Part shown: positions 17,777 to 26,003 of the stretch, one piece after another | Layout: every line of letters starts with the position of its first letter | Position numbering within the stretch: position 1 is the stretch's first letter | NCBI GenBank assembly: GCA_035629075.1 | Contig: DASPIK010000104.1 | Coordinates: 45,124-109,123 of the forward strand | Reading direction: 5' to 3' | Origin: JAEZPW01 sp035629075 | GTDB lineage: Bacteria; Acidobacteriota; Terriglobia; Terriglobales; Acidobacteriaceae | DNA: 64,000 nt | Notes under the pieces: model-generated | What the model was told of the DNA's origin: nothing | What the model saw: only the letters and a program-made list of their open reading frames with translations | Databases searched by the model: none | Position numbers and translations under genes: made by a program

Positions 17777-18808
17777 GTGCCGATCCATACTGACGGTTGC
17801 GAAGGTTCCTTTCGCTTGCAAACTTTGACCTCGAGACCCGAAACTATTGTCTTGAAGAACGACACGCAGAACTGGACTGGCCGTATCCGCTCGGGCGACA
17901 TGCGAGCCATGGCGCGCGCCATTACCGCCGTCGAGAATCGCGCGCCCGACTCACCTGCGCTCCTCAAAGCACTTTTTCCCTACAGCGGCAGAGCACAGGT
18001 GATCGGTTTGACCGGCGCTCCTGGCGCTGGAAAAAGCACCCTTGTCGATCATCTTGCGCGCGAGTTCCGCAACCAGCAGAAGACAGTCGGTATCGTCGCC
18101 GTTGATCCCACAAGTCCCTACACCGGCGGAGCGATTTTAGGCGACCGCATCCGTATGCAATCGCACCACTCAGATCCAGGCATTTACATCCGCAGCATGG
18201 CGACTCGTGGCTCGCTCGGCGGGCTGGCACGCACAACGGCTGACGTGACCACGGTTCTGGACGCGAGCGGGCGAGACGTGATCCTCGTCGAAACCGTCGG
18301 GGTCGGTCAGGATGAGGTTGACATCGTCCGCCTCGCGGACCTAACCGTCGTCATTCTCGTTCCCGGGATGGGTGACGACGTGCAATCCATCAAGGCCGGC
18401 ATCATGGAGATCGCCGACATTTTCGTGATCAACAAAGCCGACCGCGAGGGTGCCGAGCGCGTTGAACGTGAGATTCGTGCTCTGCAATCGTTGGCTTCGC
18501 GAGCTGACAAGTGGACTCCTCCTATCGTGAAAACGGTCGCAAGCGAAGGCAAAGGCATCGCTGAGCTTGTGGAGGCGATTTCAAGCTACTACACATTCCT
18601 GCGGCAGAATGGGCTCGCCCATCGCAAGCGCGTTGAGAACTGGCGCGAACGTATCATCGAGATGCTCCGGGACTCGCTTATGGAACAGGTCTTGCGCGAG
18701 CACTTGAACGACGGAGCAGCATCGCGGTACGCCGAAGAAGTTGCCGAGCATAAGCGTGATCCGTACACGCTCGTCGAAGAAATTATAGGAACTCTGGGGA
18801 AGAATTGA
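17777..18808 (+). CDS. meaB: Methylmalonyl-CoA mutase chaperone GTPase MeaB
   Basis: MeaB (ArgK-type G3E GTPase) protects and loads the B12-dependent methylmalonyl-CoA mutase. The P-loop GAPGAGKST, VDPTSPYTGGAILGDRIRM and VETVGVGQDE are all present, as is NKAD for guanine binding. The C-terminal helical dimerisation arm is complete. Family similarity starts at about residue 35 (GRIRSGDMRAM). The GTG at 17777 is the longest start, with no good ribosome site; the TTG at 17825 is an alternative. It overlaps mce by one base, and the mutase itself is not in the window. Confidence 0.92.
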   Translation: MPIHTDGCEGSFRLQTLTSRPETIVLKNDTQNWTGRIRSGDMRAMARAITAVENRAPDSPALLKALFPYSGRAQVIGLTGAPGAGKSTLVDHLAREFRNQQKTVGIVAVDPTSPYTGGAILGDRIRMQSHHSDPGIYIRSMATRGSLGGLARTTADVTTVLDASGRDVILVETVGVGQDEVDIVRLADLTVVILVPGMGDDVQSIKAGIMEIADIFVINKADREGAERVEREIRALQSLASRADKWTPPIVKTVASEGKGIAELVEAISSYYTFLRQNGLAHRKRVENWRERIIEMLRDSLMEQVLREHLNDGAASRYAEEVAEHKRDPYTLVEEIIGTLGKN

Positions 18809-19218
18809 TGTTTACGATCGATCATCTGGGAATTGCGGTGAAATCGCTCGCTGCGGCGAAAAAGTTCTACGAGGACCTCGGCATGAGGATCATGCCCGAA
18901 GAGACCGTCGAGTCCGAGAAAGTTCAACTTGCCATGATCCCCGTGGGCGAGAGTCGAATTGAGTTGCTTGAGCCAACGTCGGACGAGTCGCCGATCGCAC
19001 GATTCCTCGCGAAGCGTGGTGAAGGACTGCATCACGTCGCGCTGCGAGTGGACAATCTCGTTTCAACGGTCGAACGCATGAAAGCCGCCGGAACCCGATT
19101 CATCTCTGACGAGATAAAGGTCGGTGCCGGTGGACATGCCTACATCTTCGTTCATCCTTCGAGCGCCGGCGGGGTGCTCATCGAACTCTGCCAGGACCAG
19201 CCATCGGGGGTCTCGTAA
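18808..19218 (+). CDS. mce: Methylmalonyl-CoA epimerase
   Basis: This glyoxalase-fold (VOC) enzyme interconverts (R)- and (S)-methylmalonyl-CoA, feeding the mutase that MeaB serves. The 136-aa chain has two beta-alpha-beta units: metal-ligand His in IDHLGIAV at the start, HHVALRVDN in the middle, and a terminal Glu in GGVLIELCQ. The ATG at 18808 shares one base with the meaB stop (TGATG), so the pair is coupled. tsaB begins directly at the base after its stop codon. Confidence 0.93.
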   Translation: MFTIDHLGIAVKSLAAAKKFYEDLGMRIMPEETVESEKVQLAMIPVGESRIELLEPTSDESPIARFLAKRGEGLHHVALRVDNLVSTVERMKAAGTRFISDEIKVGAGGHAYIFVHPSSAGGVLIELCQDQPSGVS

Positions 19219-19890
19219 ATGCTGATCCTTGGAATCGATACTTCAGGTCGAAATGGCAGTGTCTGCCTTGCTCAAACTGGCAGTTCTTTTGAGGTACTCG
19301 AAAACGTTCCACTCAGTGGCGGCACATATTCAGCACAACTCATTCCCGCACTGATGAGCATGCTGCAAAAGCACGGACGAAAGAAGAGCGATCTCAAGGC
19401 ATACGCCGTCGCTTCAGGTCCAGGATCGTTCACTGGGCTGCGCGTGGGATTATCTGCCGTCAAGGGTTTAGCAGAGATCCTCCCCGGTCCGATCGCTTCG
19501 GTTTCTGTACTTGAAGCGCTTGCCGCCGCAAGCCATGAGGATGGTCGGGTGATAACCGTGCTGGATGCGGCGCGAAAAGAAGTGTACGTCGGGGAATACG
19601 ACGTGACGGGCGGAAAGGCAGCAATGGTCCGCGAATCCTTAATGACACAGACGGACTTCGCGCACTTGCTGGAACACAACAGCTCAGCACAGTTGATTAC
19701 GCCAGATGCAGACTTGGCCGAACTGGCACGCTTCCATATGCGAGTCATGCAGGTCGAGCGTCCCCAGGCCGGTGAATACGCGTGTCTGGGCTGGCTCAAA
19801 ATTCAAGAGGGACAGGTTGTTGGACCCGACCTGCTCGAAGCCAATTACATTCGACGCTCCGACGCGGAGATATTCGCGAAGAAAGACTAA
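19219..19890 (+). CDS. tsaB: tRNA threonylcarbamoyladenosine synthesis protein TsaB
   Basis: TsaB is the non-catalytic ASKHA-fold partner of TsaD in making t6A at position 37 of ANN-decoding tRNAs. The 223-aa chain opens LILGIDTSGRNGSV. It has the hallmark GPGSFTGLRVG near 75, which distinguishes TsaB, and ends with EANYIRRSDAE. The start follows the mce stop with no gap. TsaD, TsaE and TsaC are not seen here. Confidence 0.92.
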   Translation: MLILGIDTSGRNGSVCLAQTGSSFEVLENVPLSGGTYSAQLIPALMSMLQKHGRKKSDLKAYAVASGPGSFTGLRVGLSAVKGLAEILPGPIASVSVLEALAAASHEDGRVITVLDAARKEVYVGEYDVTGGKAAMVRESLMTQTDFAHLLEHNSSAQLITPDADLAELARFHMRVMQVERPQAGEYACLGWLKIQEGQVVGPDLLEANYIRRSDAEIFAKKD

Positions 19891-19899
19891 CCTTCAGGG

Positions 19900-19979
19900 C
19901 GTGCCTGAGGCACGCGGCGAATTTAGCCCCGCACGAAGTGCGGGGTATGCAATACGAGGATGATAAGTGCCGCAGGCAC
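19900..19979. repeat. Three-hairpin intergenic element between tsaB and the acyl-CoA dehydrogenase
   Basis: Three perfect hairpins follow each other: CGTGCC-TGA-GGCACG (19900-19914), CCCCGCAC-GAA-GTGCGGGG (19927-19945) and GTGCC-GCA-GGCAC (19967-19979). It lies between convergent genes and could stop both transcripts. None has a T-run, and the modular layout looks like a dispersed REP-type element rather than a plain terminator. Confidence 0.6.
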
Positions 19980-20006
19980 GGCCGAATTCGCGCAGACAGA
20001 ACCTAT

Positions 20007-21200
20007 CTAAAATCCGCCGTCTTGAAGCAACTGTCGTGCAATCACCAGCCTTTGGATCTCGCTGGTACCTTCGCCGATGGTGCACAGCTTGACGTCTCGA
20101 TAGAATTTTTCGGCTGGGTAGTCCTTGATAAACCCGTATCCGCCGTGAATCTGCACTGACTCGTTCGCGCATTTCACGGCGACTTCGCTGGTAAACAGCT
20201 TGGCCATTGATGACTCGAGCGTCGTCTTCTTCCCTGCGTCTTTCATCGCCGCAGCTCGAAGCGTGAGCAACCGGGCAGCGTCGACTTCCGTCGCCATGTC
20301 AGCAAGTTTCCACTGAATGGCCTGGAACTCGCTAATGGACTTTCCAAATTGTTTTCGCTGCTTCGAATACTTCAGCGCCGACTCGAACGCCCCCTGAGCC
20401 ATTCCAAGACCCAGCGCAGCAATCGAGATTCGGCCACCATCAAGGACGCGCATCGCATCAATGAACCCGTCGCCTTCCTTCCCGCAGAGCGCAGAATTGG
20501 GCACAAAGCAGTCTTCAAAAATCAGTTCAGCCGTGTCACTCGCGCGCAGGCCCAGTTTGTTCTCCTTCTTGCCGGGCCGGAAACCCTTTGTGTCTTTCTC
20601 AATGATGAACGCTGATAACCCATGTGTTCCCGCCGTTCGGTCTGTGACAGCGAGTACGACTAGCACGTCGGCGTAATGACCATTGGTGCAAAAAGTCTTC
20701 GTGCCGTTCAGTACCCAGCCGTCGCCCTTGCGGACTGCGCTCATCCGCGCCGAGCCTGCATCGGAGCCCGAGCCTGGCTCCGTCAGGCCCCAAGCACCGA
20801 TAAACTCTCCTGTGGCGAGTTTCGGAATGTACTTACGCTTTTGCTCCTCGGAACCGGCGATGAAAATGTGATTGCTGCATAAAGACGTATGCGCAGCCAC
20901 AATGATGCCGACCGAGCCATCAACTCGCGACAGTTCCTCAATCGCGGTCACATACTCTATGTAGCCCATTCCCGCGCCGCCGTATTCAGGCGGGAAGATG
21001 ATGCCCATGAGACCTAGTTTCCCGAGTTCTTTCACCGTCTCCAGTGGGAAGCGAGATGCCTCGTCCCACTCCATGACGTGTGGACCGATCTCACGCTCGG
21101 CAAACTCGCGCACGCTCTTACGAAGCTGCTGCTGTTCTTCCGTGAACTGAAAATCCAAACGGCTGCCCACACTGACACCGTTCGCCGCCATTGTCGCCAT
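20007..21200 (-). CDS. Acyl-CoA dehydrogenase
   Basis: An FAD enzyme that oxidises an acyl-CoA to the trans-2-enoyl-CoA. The 397-aa chain has the family layout: helical N-domain (LDFQFTEEQQQLRKSV), the beta domain with AWGLTEPGSGSDAG, and the C-terminal domain. The catalytic Glu lies in GEGTSEIQR near the end, the position used by short-chain and butyryl-type enzymes. The ATG at 21200 is chosen because GAGGAAC and AAAGG lie just upstream; a longer reading to 21242 adds 14 unlikely residues. Substrate length cannot be read; it may act in beta-oxidation or branched amino-acid breakdown. Confidence 0.92.
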   Translation of the reverse strand: MATMAANGVSVGSRLDFQFTEEQQQLRKSVREFAEREIGPHVMEWDEASRFPLETVKELGKLGLMGIIFPPEYGGAGMGYIEYVTAIEELSRVDGSVGIIVAAHTSLCSNHIFIAGSEEQKRKYIPKLATGEFIGAWGLTEPGSGSDAGSARMSAVRKGDGWVLNGTKTFCTNGHYADVLVVLAVTDRTAGTHGLSAFIIEKDTKGFRPGKKENKLGLRASDTAELIFEDCFVPNSALCGKEGDGFIDAMRVLDGGRISIAALGLGMAQGAFESALKYSKQRKQFGKSISEFQAIQWKLADMATEVDAARLLTLRAAAMKDAGKKTTLESSMAKLFTSEVAVKCANESVQIHGGYGFIKDYPAEKFYRDVKLCTIGEGTSEIQRLVIARQLLQDGGF

Positions 21201-21358
21201 TACCTTTGTTCCTCTTTGAGAAATCTCGCGCCTCGAAGGCACAACCGCACAGTACGCAGGAGAGCCACAGAAAGGCCTGTTATCGTAACCGAGGTGAGAT
21301 GCAGGCGTAGCCGCTGACGGATGCAGCGGTTCGCAAGGGTGGGTTCAGCGTAGGGACA

Positions 21359-21383
21359 AAGGACGTGCGACGAGCACGTCCTT
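21359..21383 (-). terminator. Hairpin downstream of the SRPBCC gene
   Basis: A perfect ten-base stem AAGGACGTGC / GCACGTCCTT with a five-base loop lies about 90 bases past the SRPBCC stop. On the minus strand it is followed by TGTCCC, so the T-run is poor. It may be a terminator or a repeat element. Confidence 0.45.
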
Positions 21384-21471
21384 GCAGCTGCTGAGAAGAG
21401 CTGGCCTGTTGCCCGAGACTTGTCTGCTGGCCCTCGATAGTTAGAGCCATGGTCGCGGTCAGGAGAGCTGT

Positions 21472-22116
21472 TTAGAGTTGTGACTTTGGTTCGCTTCCGT
21501 CCGAACCTTCACCAACCGGCTCGGCTTCGGCCTGCACGCGGTTGATGTCGGCCTGCTCTGCAAGTTCAGCCTTTTCTGAGAACTCCTGTGCCGCAACCGG
21601 TTCAGCTTGAACCGTCACCGGATCGGTTTGCGCGGTCAGCTCATGCTGAGCCGTCGCCTGCACCGCGACTGCCTGGGCTATGGCAATGCGCTCCGCCTCG
21701 TTTCGGAGGGAGTAGAGCCACTCATCGAACACGCGCTTGACATCGCCGATCATTCGCTCGGAGACGAAGAACATGGCGGGACCGCTGAATTCCGAGCGCG
21801 CACGCAGCAGCGTGGCTCCGTCCGCCTGCGGCTCAAAGCTGAATGCTAGATCGCCGACCGCCCCCATGCCTCCACCTCCGAGATGAACCCATCCGGGCGG
21901 CTCGCAGGCCCGGACGCTCGGCTGGAGGGTGAACGAGATCGGATGGACGATCTGCAGTTTCAACGTGCTCCCGGGCTGCCAAGGCTGTCCCTGGATAAAA
22001 TACGCGCTACCGATCACCGGGTTCCAGATCGGCCATGTGGCCGTGTCTGAAAATGCGCGCCACACGTGCTCGGCGCGGCAACTTGCTAAAGCTGTGCTTT
22101 CAACTCTTAAGGGCAC
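21472..22116 (-). CDS. SRPBCC (Bet v1/START-like) protein with an acidic tail
   Basis: The first 145 residues have the helix-grip pattern of the SRPBCC superfamily: VWRAFSDTATWPIWNPVI at about 18-35, then GSTLKL, GWVHLGGGGMGAVGD and a long C-terminal helix. Members bind hydrophobic ligands or act as cyclase/hydrolase-like proteins. Residues 145-214 form a low-complexity tail rich in Ala, Gln, Glu and Val, which is unusual for the family. The gene lies between ltaE and the acyl-CoA dehydrogenase on the same strand with moderate gaps. No ligand or reaction can be assigned. Confidence 0.75.
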   Translation of the reverse strand: MPLRVESTALASCRAEHVWRAFSDTATWPIWNPVIGSAYFIQGQPWQPGSTLKLQIVHPISFTLQPSVRACEPPGWVHLGGGGMGAVGDLAFSFEPQADGATLLRARSEFSGPAMFFVSERMIGDVKRVFDEWLYSLRNEAERIAIAQAVAVQATAQHELTAQTDPVTVQAEPVAAQEFSEKAELAEQADINRVQAEAEPVGEGSDGSEPKSQL

Positions 22117-22167
22117 CTTCGACCTCGAATTTAACTAGGGCACTGCAACCATACCCATTGGTGCCTT

Positions 22168-23262
22168 CTAGCAAACCGTAGCGCTTGAACGTCCTGCGCA
22201 GATACTGCGAACCACTTCCAAGGCTCTTTCGCAACCGGCTCGGTCGACGTCCATGTGCGTCACAAAGCGCACCAATTCGGGATTCACGCCTCCAGCAAGC
22301 ACTTGCCGCTCGGCAAGCTTGCGGGTGAACTCGTCCGACTTCATTCCAGTTCCGCTAATGTCGAAAATGAGGATGTTCGTCTGGACCTTCGCCGAGTCGA
22401 TCTCGATTCCCGGAACTTCAGCCAGACCTTTTGCCAGGAACTTTGCGTTCGCGTGATCCTCGTTCAATCGTGCGGGCATCTTCTCCAAAGCAATCAGACC
22501 GGCAGCGGCCAGGATTCCCGCCTGCCTCATGCCACCGCCCAGCGCTTTGCGGTAGATACGCGCCATCTCAATGAACTTCTTGCTGCCTACCAACATCGAT
22601 CCAACGGGGGCGCCGAGGCCTTTAGAAAGACAGAACATCACGGAATCGTATTTCTTCGTGACTTCCGAAACCGGCTTGCCCAGCGCCACGGCGGCATTGA
22701 AAACACGAGCGCCGTCGAGGTGGACGGGGATTCCAAGTTCGTGCGCCCGGTCACAGATCTCGTCCGCCACCTCCTGTGGGTACACGGTGCCGCCTGCCAT
22801 GTTGTGCGTGTTCTCCAACTCGATCAGGCCGGTCTGAGCCATGTAGTAGGTCGGCGGCGAGATCTTCCGCCTGATCTGATCCCAAGTCAGAATGCCGTCT
22901 TCGCCAGCAATCGTGCGCGCAACGCAACCGGAGAAATGTGCCAGCATGGCCATTTCATAGTTGTAGATATGGCCGCGTTCGTCGCAAATGATCTCCTGTC
23001 CGGGACGCGTGTGAACCTTCAAGGCAATCTGGTTCCCCATGCTTCCGGTCGGTACGAAAATGGCCGCTTCGCGCCCAAAAATTTCGGCTGCACGCTGCTC
23101 GATGCGGTTGATCGTCGGATCTTCGGCGTAAACGTCGTCGCCGACCTCAGCCTCAAACATCGCCCGACGCATCTCTGGCGTGGGCTTCGTCACGGTATCG
23201 CTGCGCAAGTCGACGAGAAATCGCTTCGGCTGGTCCGCTTCTGACACAGATCTTTCGTACAT
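22168..23262 (-). CDS. ltaE: Low-specificity L-threonine aldolase
   Basis: A fold-type I PLP enzyme that splits L-threonine or allo-threonine into glycine and acetaldehyde. The 364-aa chain opens DLRSDTVTKPTPEMR. It contains HLDGARVFNA (near 178) and the PLP-binding Lys in LSKGLGAPVG (near 208). GGGMRQAG follows, as usual in LtaE. The ATG at 23262 gives an N-terminal extension of about 16 residues before the conserved start. It lies alone, co-directional with hemW upstream. Confidence 0.92.
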   Translation of the reverse strand: MYERSVSEADQPKRFLVDLRSDTVTKPTPEMRRAMFEAEVGDDVYAEDPTINRIEQRAAEIFGREAAIFVPTGSMGNQIALKVHTRPGQEIICDERGHIYNYEMAMLAHFSGCVARTIAGEDGILTWDQIRRKISPPTYYMAQTGLIELENTHNMAGGTVYPQEVADEICDRAHELGIPVHLDGARVFNAAVALGKPVSEVTKKYDSVMFCLSKGLGAPVGSMLVGSKKFIEMARIYRKALGGGMRQAGILAAAGLIALEKMPARLNEDHANAKFLAKGLAEVPGIEIDSAKVQTNILIFDISGTGMKSDEFTRKLAERQVLAGGVNPELVRFVTHMDVDRAGCERALEVVRSICAGRSSATVC

Positions 23263-23340
23263 GATTTAGGTTCGTCCTCGCATGAAGGCGGAAAGAAAAG
23301 TCTAGCACTGGGACGCTGCGAGACGACACGGATTTAACGG

Positions 23341-24615
23341 TTATTGGGGTACCGGAGCGGTGATGAATCGCTGGAAAACTTCATTAGAAAGCAGTCTGCC
23401 TCGATCCGTGAGGCGCAACAATTCGGCCTCTCTGGCGAGCAAGCCCCATGAAGTCAGGTCGGCGATGGCTGTGTTCAACGATGCCGGGAGGCGATATCTT
23501 TTATTCAGTTCTCTCAGGTTCACACCACGATTGAGTCGCAACCCCAGGAAGAACTCCTCTTCGAGAGCCTCCCTCGTTCGGACGAGTGTACGTCTCATCG
23601 GCACACCCTTCATATACGCTTCGATCGAATCGGAAGTCGAGAAGCGCACAGCATCCACACCCGCTTGGCTGACGGCGCAGGGGGCCTCGCCTGCCTGTCC
23701 ACTATCCGCTTGTTGCTCGTTCAGAGCGTCTTCTGCGCCAAGCAGAACGTAGGGGTCGGTTGCCGCTTCCAGCATAGAGTGAGCGTCCACCCCAAATCCC
23801 ATGTACGGCTGGCGAGTCCAGTATTTCAGGTTGTGTCGTGACTGGTAAGCGGTGCGTCCGAAATTGGAAATCTCGTATTGAGCCACCCCCGCCGAGTTCA
23901 ACGTCTCGACTGCCTGAATGTACAGGTCAGCGGTGAGATCGTCGGCAGGAACGAAGTGCGCGTGATAGCGCGTGCCACCCGCCATCAACTCCCGCCCAAG
24001 TCGCGAATCCTCATCCACCTCAAGCATGTAAACGCTCACGTGAGGCACGCCCGAGTTCGCAGTTTCGCCGAGAGAGTATGCCCAACTCTCAGACGTCTGG
24101 TGCGGGAGACCAGCGATAAGGTCTAGGCTGATGTTCGAGATCCCTGCGGAGCGAAGCTGTGCGATATCTGACAGCGTGATCTCGCGTGTGTGGAGTCGTC
24201 CAACCGAGCGTGATTCCTGATCCACGAACGACTGCACTCCGAGGCTCACACGGTTCACTCCACATCGAAGCAGGGTGTCCAGCATCTCCGGCGTAAGCGT
24301 ACCGGGAGCGCACTCCACCGTGATTTCGGCTTCAGGTGATACTTGAAATGTTTCTCGTACCGCGTTGAAGATGCGCGCCAGATGCTCCGGTGTCAGGACA
24401 GTGGGAGTGCCGCCTCCCAGGTAGATAGAATCGGCAAATCGATCGAACTCGCCGCCGATTCTGTCCGCTGTTGAGCGAGCCTGCCGCACATCCATGCAGA
24501 TTCTTTCCACATAACGTTCGTACGCTTCACGGGAAAACACCCCGGAGGCGAAGTTGCAGAACGTACACTTGGTCCGGCAGAACGGAACGGAGATGTAAAG
24601 CCCTAGCGGCACCAC
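23341..24615 (-). CDS. hemW: Radical SAM heme chaperone HemW
   Basis: HemW binds heme and SAM and delivers heme to respiratory enzymes; it was long misnamed an oxygen-independent coproporphyrinogen oxidase. The [4Fe-4S] motif CxxxCxxC is C13, C17 and C20 (PFCRTKCTFC). GGGTPTVL and the SLGVQSF region follow, and the HemW_C domain is at the end. At 424 aa it is slightly longer than typical, with a Gln/Ala-rich loop near 300-320. It is divergent from the ketoacyl synthase gene with a 77-bp spacer. Confidence 0.88.
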   Translation of the reverse strand: MVPLGLYISVPFCRTKCTFCNFASGVFSREAYERYVERICMDVRQARSTADRIGGEFDRFADSIYLGGGTPTVLTPEHLARIFNAVRETFQVSPEAEITVECAPGTLTPEMLDTLLRCGVNRVSLGVQSFVDQESRSVGRLHTREITLSDIAQLRSAGISNISLDLIAGLPHQTSESWAYSLGETANSGVPHVSVYMLEVDEDSRLGRELMAGGTRYHAHFVPADDLTADLYIQAVETLNSAGVAQYEISNFGRTAYQSRHNLKYWTRQPYMGFGVDAHSMLEAATDPYVLLGAEDALNEQQADSGQAGEAPCAVSQAGVDAVRFSTSDSIEAYMKGVPMRRTLVRTREALEEEFFLGLRLNRGVNLRELNKRYRLPASLNTAIADLTSWGLLAREAELLRLTDRGRLLSNEVFQRFITAPVPQ

Positions 24616-24692
24616 GCAATTATCGCATTATCGGACTCCGCCCCGAACTGGCCTGTAACTCACCCTTTCAGTCCGGCATCTGAATAGCCGTC

Positions 24693-25940
24693 ATGCTGAG
24701 AAGAGCTGTCATCACTGGCATGGGTGTAGTCAGCCCAAACGGAATTGGCAATGAAGCTTTCTGCCGGGCAATTCTCGCTGGAAAAAGTGGCGTGAAAAGG
24801 ATTTCGCGCTTCGATGCGAACGAGCTTCCAGTCCAGATCGCAGGTGAGATTACCGATTTCGACGAACTTGCTTGGGTAGACGCCAAAGAACGAAAGCATG
24901 TCTCTCGCGTAGTGCCGCTCGCTCTCGCGGCGTCCAGTGAGGCCCTGCACGATGCCGGGATCGACCCGACCAGCATGGCTCTAATTGAAAAGCGGCGGGT
25001 AGGCGTGATCCTCGGATCCGGAGGAGGCGCGCAGGAGTTCTCGGAAGAACAGGTGCGATTGTGGTTGACCGGGCACATCAAGCAAGTGAGCCTGTTCTGC
25101 ATTCCCAGCGGAACTATGGGCACTCTGTCGAGCGAAGTCAGCATGCGCTTTGGCTTTCGCGGCCCGAGCCACGTTGTAACAACCGGCTGCACCTCTTCAA
25201 CCGATGCTTTCGGTTATGCGCTCATGCACATCAGATTGGGTACGGTTCCGGCACTGCTCGTCGGCGGAGTCGATGCGCCGATTGCACCGGGGATCATGAA
25301 GGGATTCACCCTCATGCGCATTCTCACGTCCTCTTGGAACCACGCCCCCGAACGGGGTTCTCGTCCATTCTCGAAGGATCGTGACGGCTTCGTTTTAGGG
25401 GAGGGCGCATGGATGTTCATGGTGGAAGAATACGAATATGCTCGGGCGCGGGGGGCAAGAGTTTACGCCGAGGTAGCCGGATACGGTTCCACCTGCGAGG
25501 CTTTTCATCGGGTGCGGTTGGCCGAGTGTGGCGAAGAACCAGCCAGGGCGATCGGGCTTGCGATGATGGATGCCAAGGTCGATCCCGAACAGATCGACTA
25601 TGTCAATCTGCACGGTACCTCGACAGAGTTGAACGACCGTATAGAAACGCGGGCTCTGAAACTGGCCTTGGATTCTCGATCCCATCGCGTACCGATGTCG
25701 GCGCTCAAGTCACAGATCGGACACCCACAAGGCGCCTGCGGAGCAGCCGGAATCGCCGCAACCCTTGTAGCCATGCGCCACAGTCAGATTCCGCCCACGA
25801 TCAACCTGGACACTCCAGATCCTGAGTGCGATCTGGATTACGTCCCCGATCAGGGCCGCCGTGTGGAGATCGAGCGCGCCGTATGTAACTGCATAGCTTT
25901 CGGATCGAAAAACTCGGCACTGGTACTAAGAAAATTGTGA
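24693..25940 (+). CDS. Beta-ketoacyl-ACP synthase II-type (FabF-like)
   Basis: A condensing enzyme that extends acyl-ACP with malonyl-ACP. The thiolase-fold chain of 415 aa keeps the Cys-His-His triad as C166 (TTGCTSSTDA), H307 (NLHGTSTELND) and H344 (KSQIGHPQG), with Lys339. The nucleophile box is not the usual ACTSG of housekeeping FabF, which hints at a specialised paralogue. It begins a plus-strand run with an ABC exporter and lpxB. A role in an envelope lipid is possible, but this is inference from context. No acyl-carrier protein gene is adjacent. Confidence 0.85.
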   Translation: MLRRAVITGMGVVSPNGIGNEAFCRAILAGKSGVKRISRFDANELPVQIAGEITDFDELAWVDAKERKHVSRVVPLALAASSEALHDAGIDPTSMALIEKRRVGVILGSGGGAQEFSEEQVRLWLTGHIKQVSLFCIPSGTMGTLSSEVSMRFGFRGPSHVVTTGCTSSTDAFGYALMHIRLGTVPALLVGGVDAPIAPGIMKGFTLMRILTSSWNHAPERGSRPFSKDRDGFVLGEGAWMFMVEEYEYARARGARVYAEVAGYGSTCEAFHRVRLAECGEEPARAIGLAMMDAKVDPEQIDYVNLHGTSTELNDRIETRALKLALDSRSHRVPMSALKSQIGHPQGACGAAGIAATLVAMRHSQIPPTINLDTPDPECDLDYVPDQGRRVEIERAVCNCIAFGSKNSALVLRKL

Positions 25941-26003
25941 CGCAGACTGAAGTGGAGGAATGTGCGCCCTCTGTTCAGCCCTGACCATCTAAAATAGGGA
26001 CAG

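Noticed and set aside
22255..23244. 329-residue open frame on the plus strand
   Set aside because: Antisense shadow of the threonine aldolase gene; its composition follows codon bias of the other strand.
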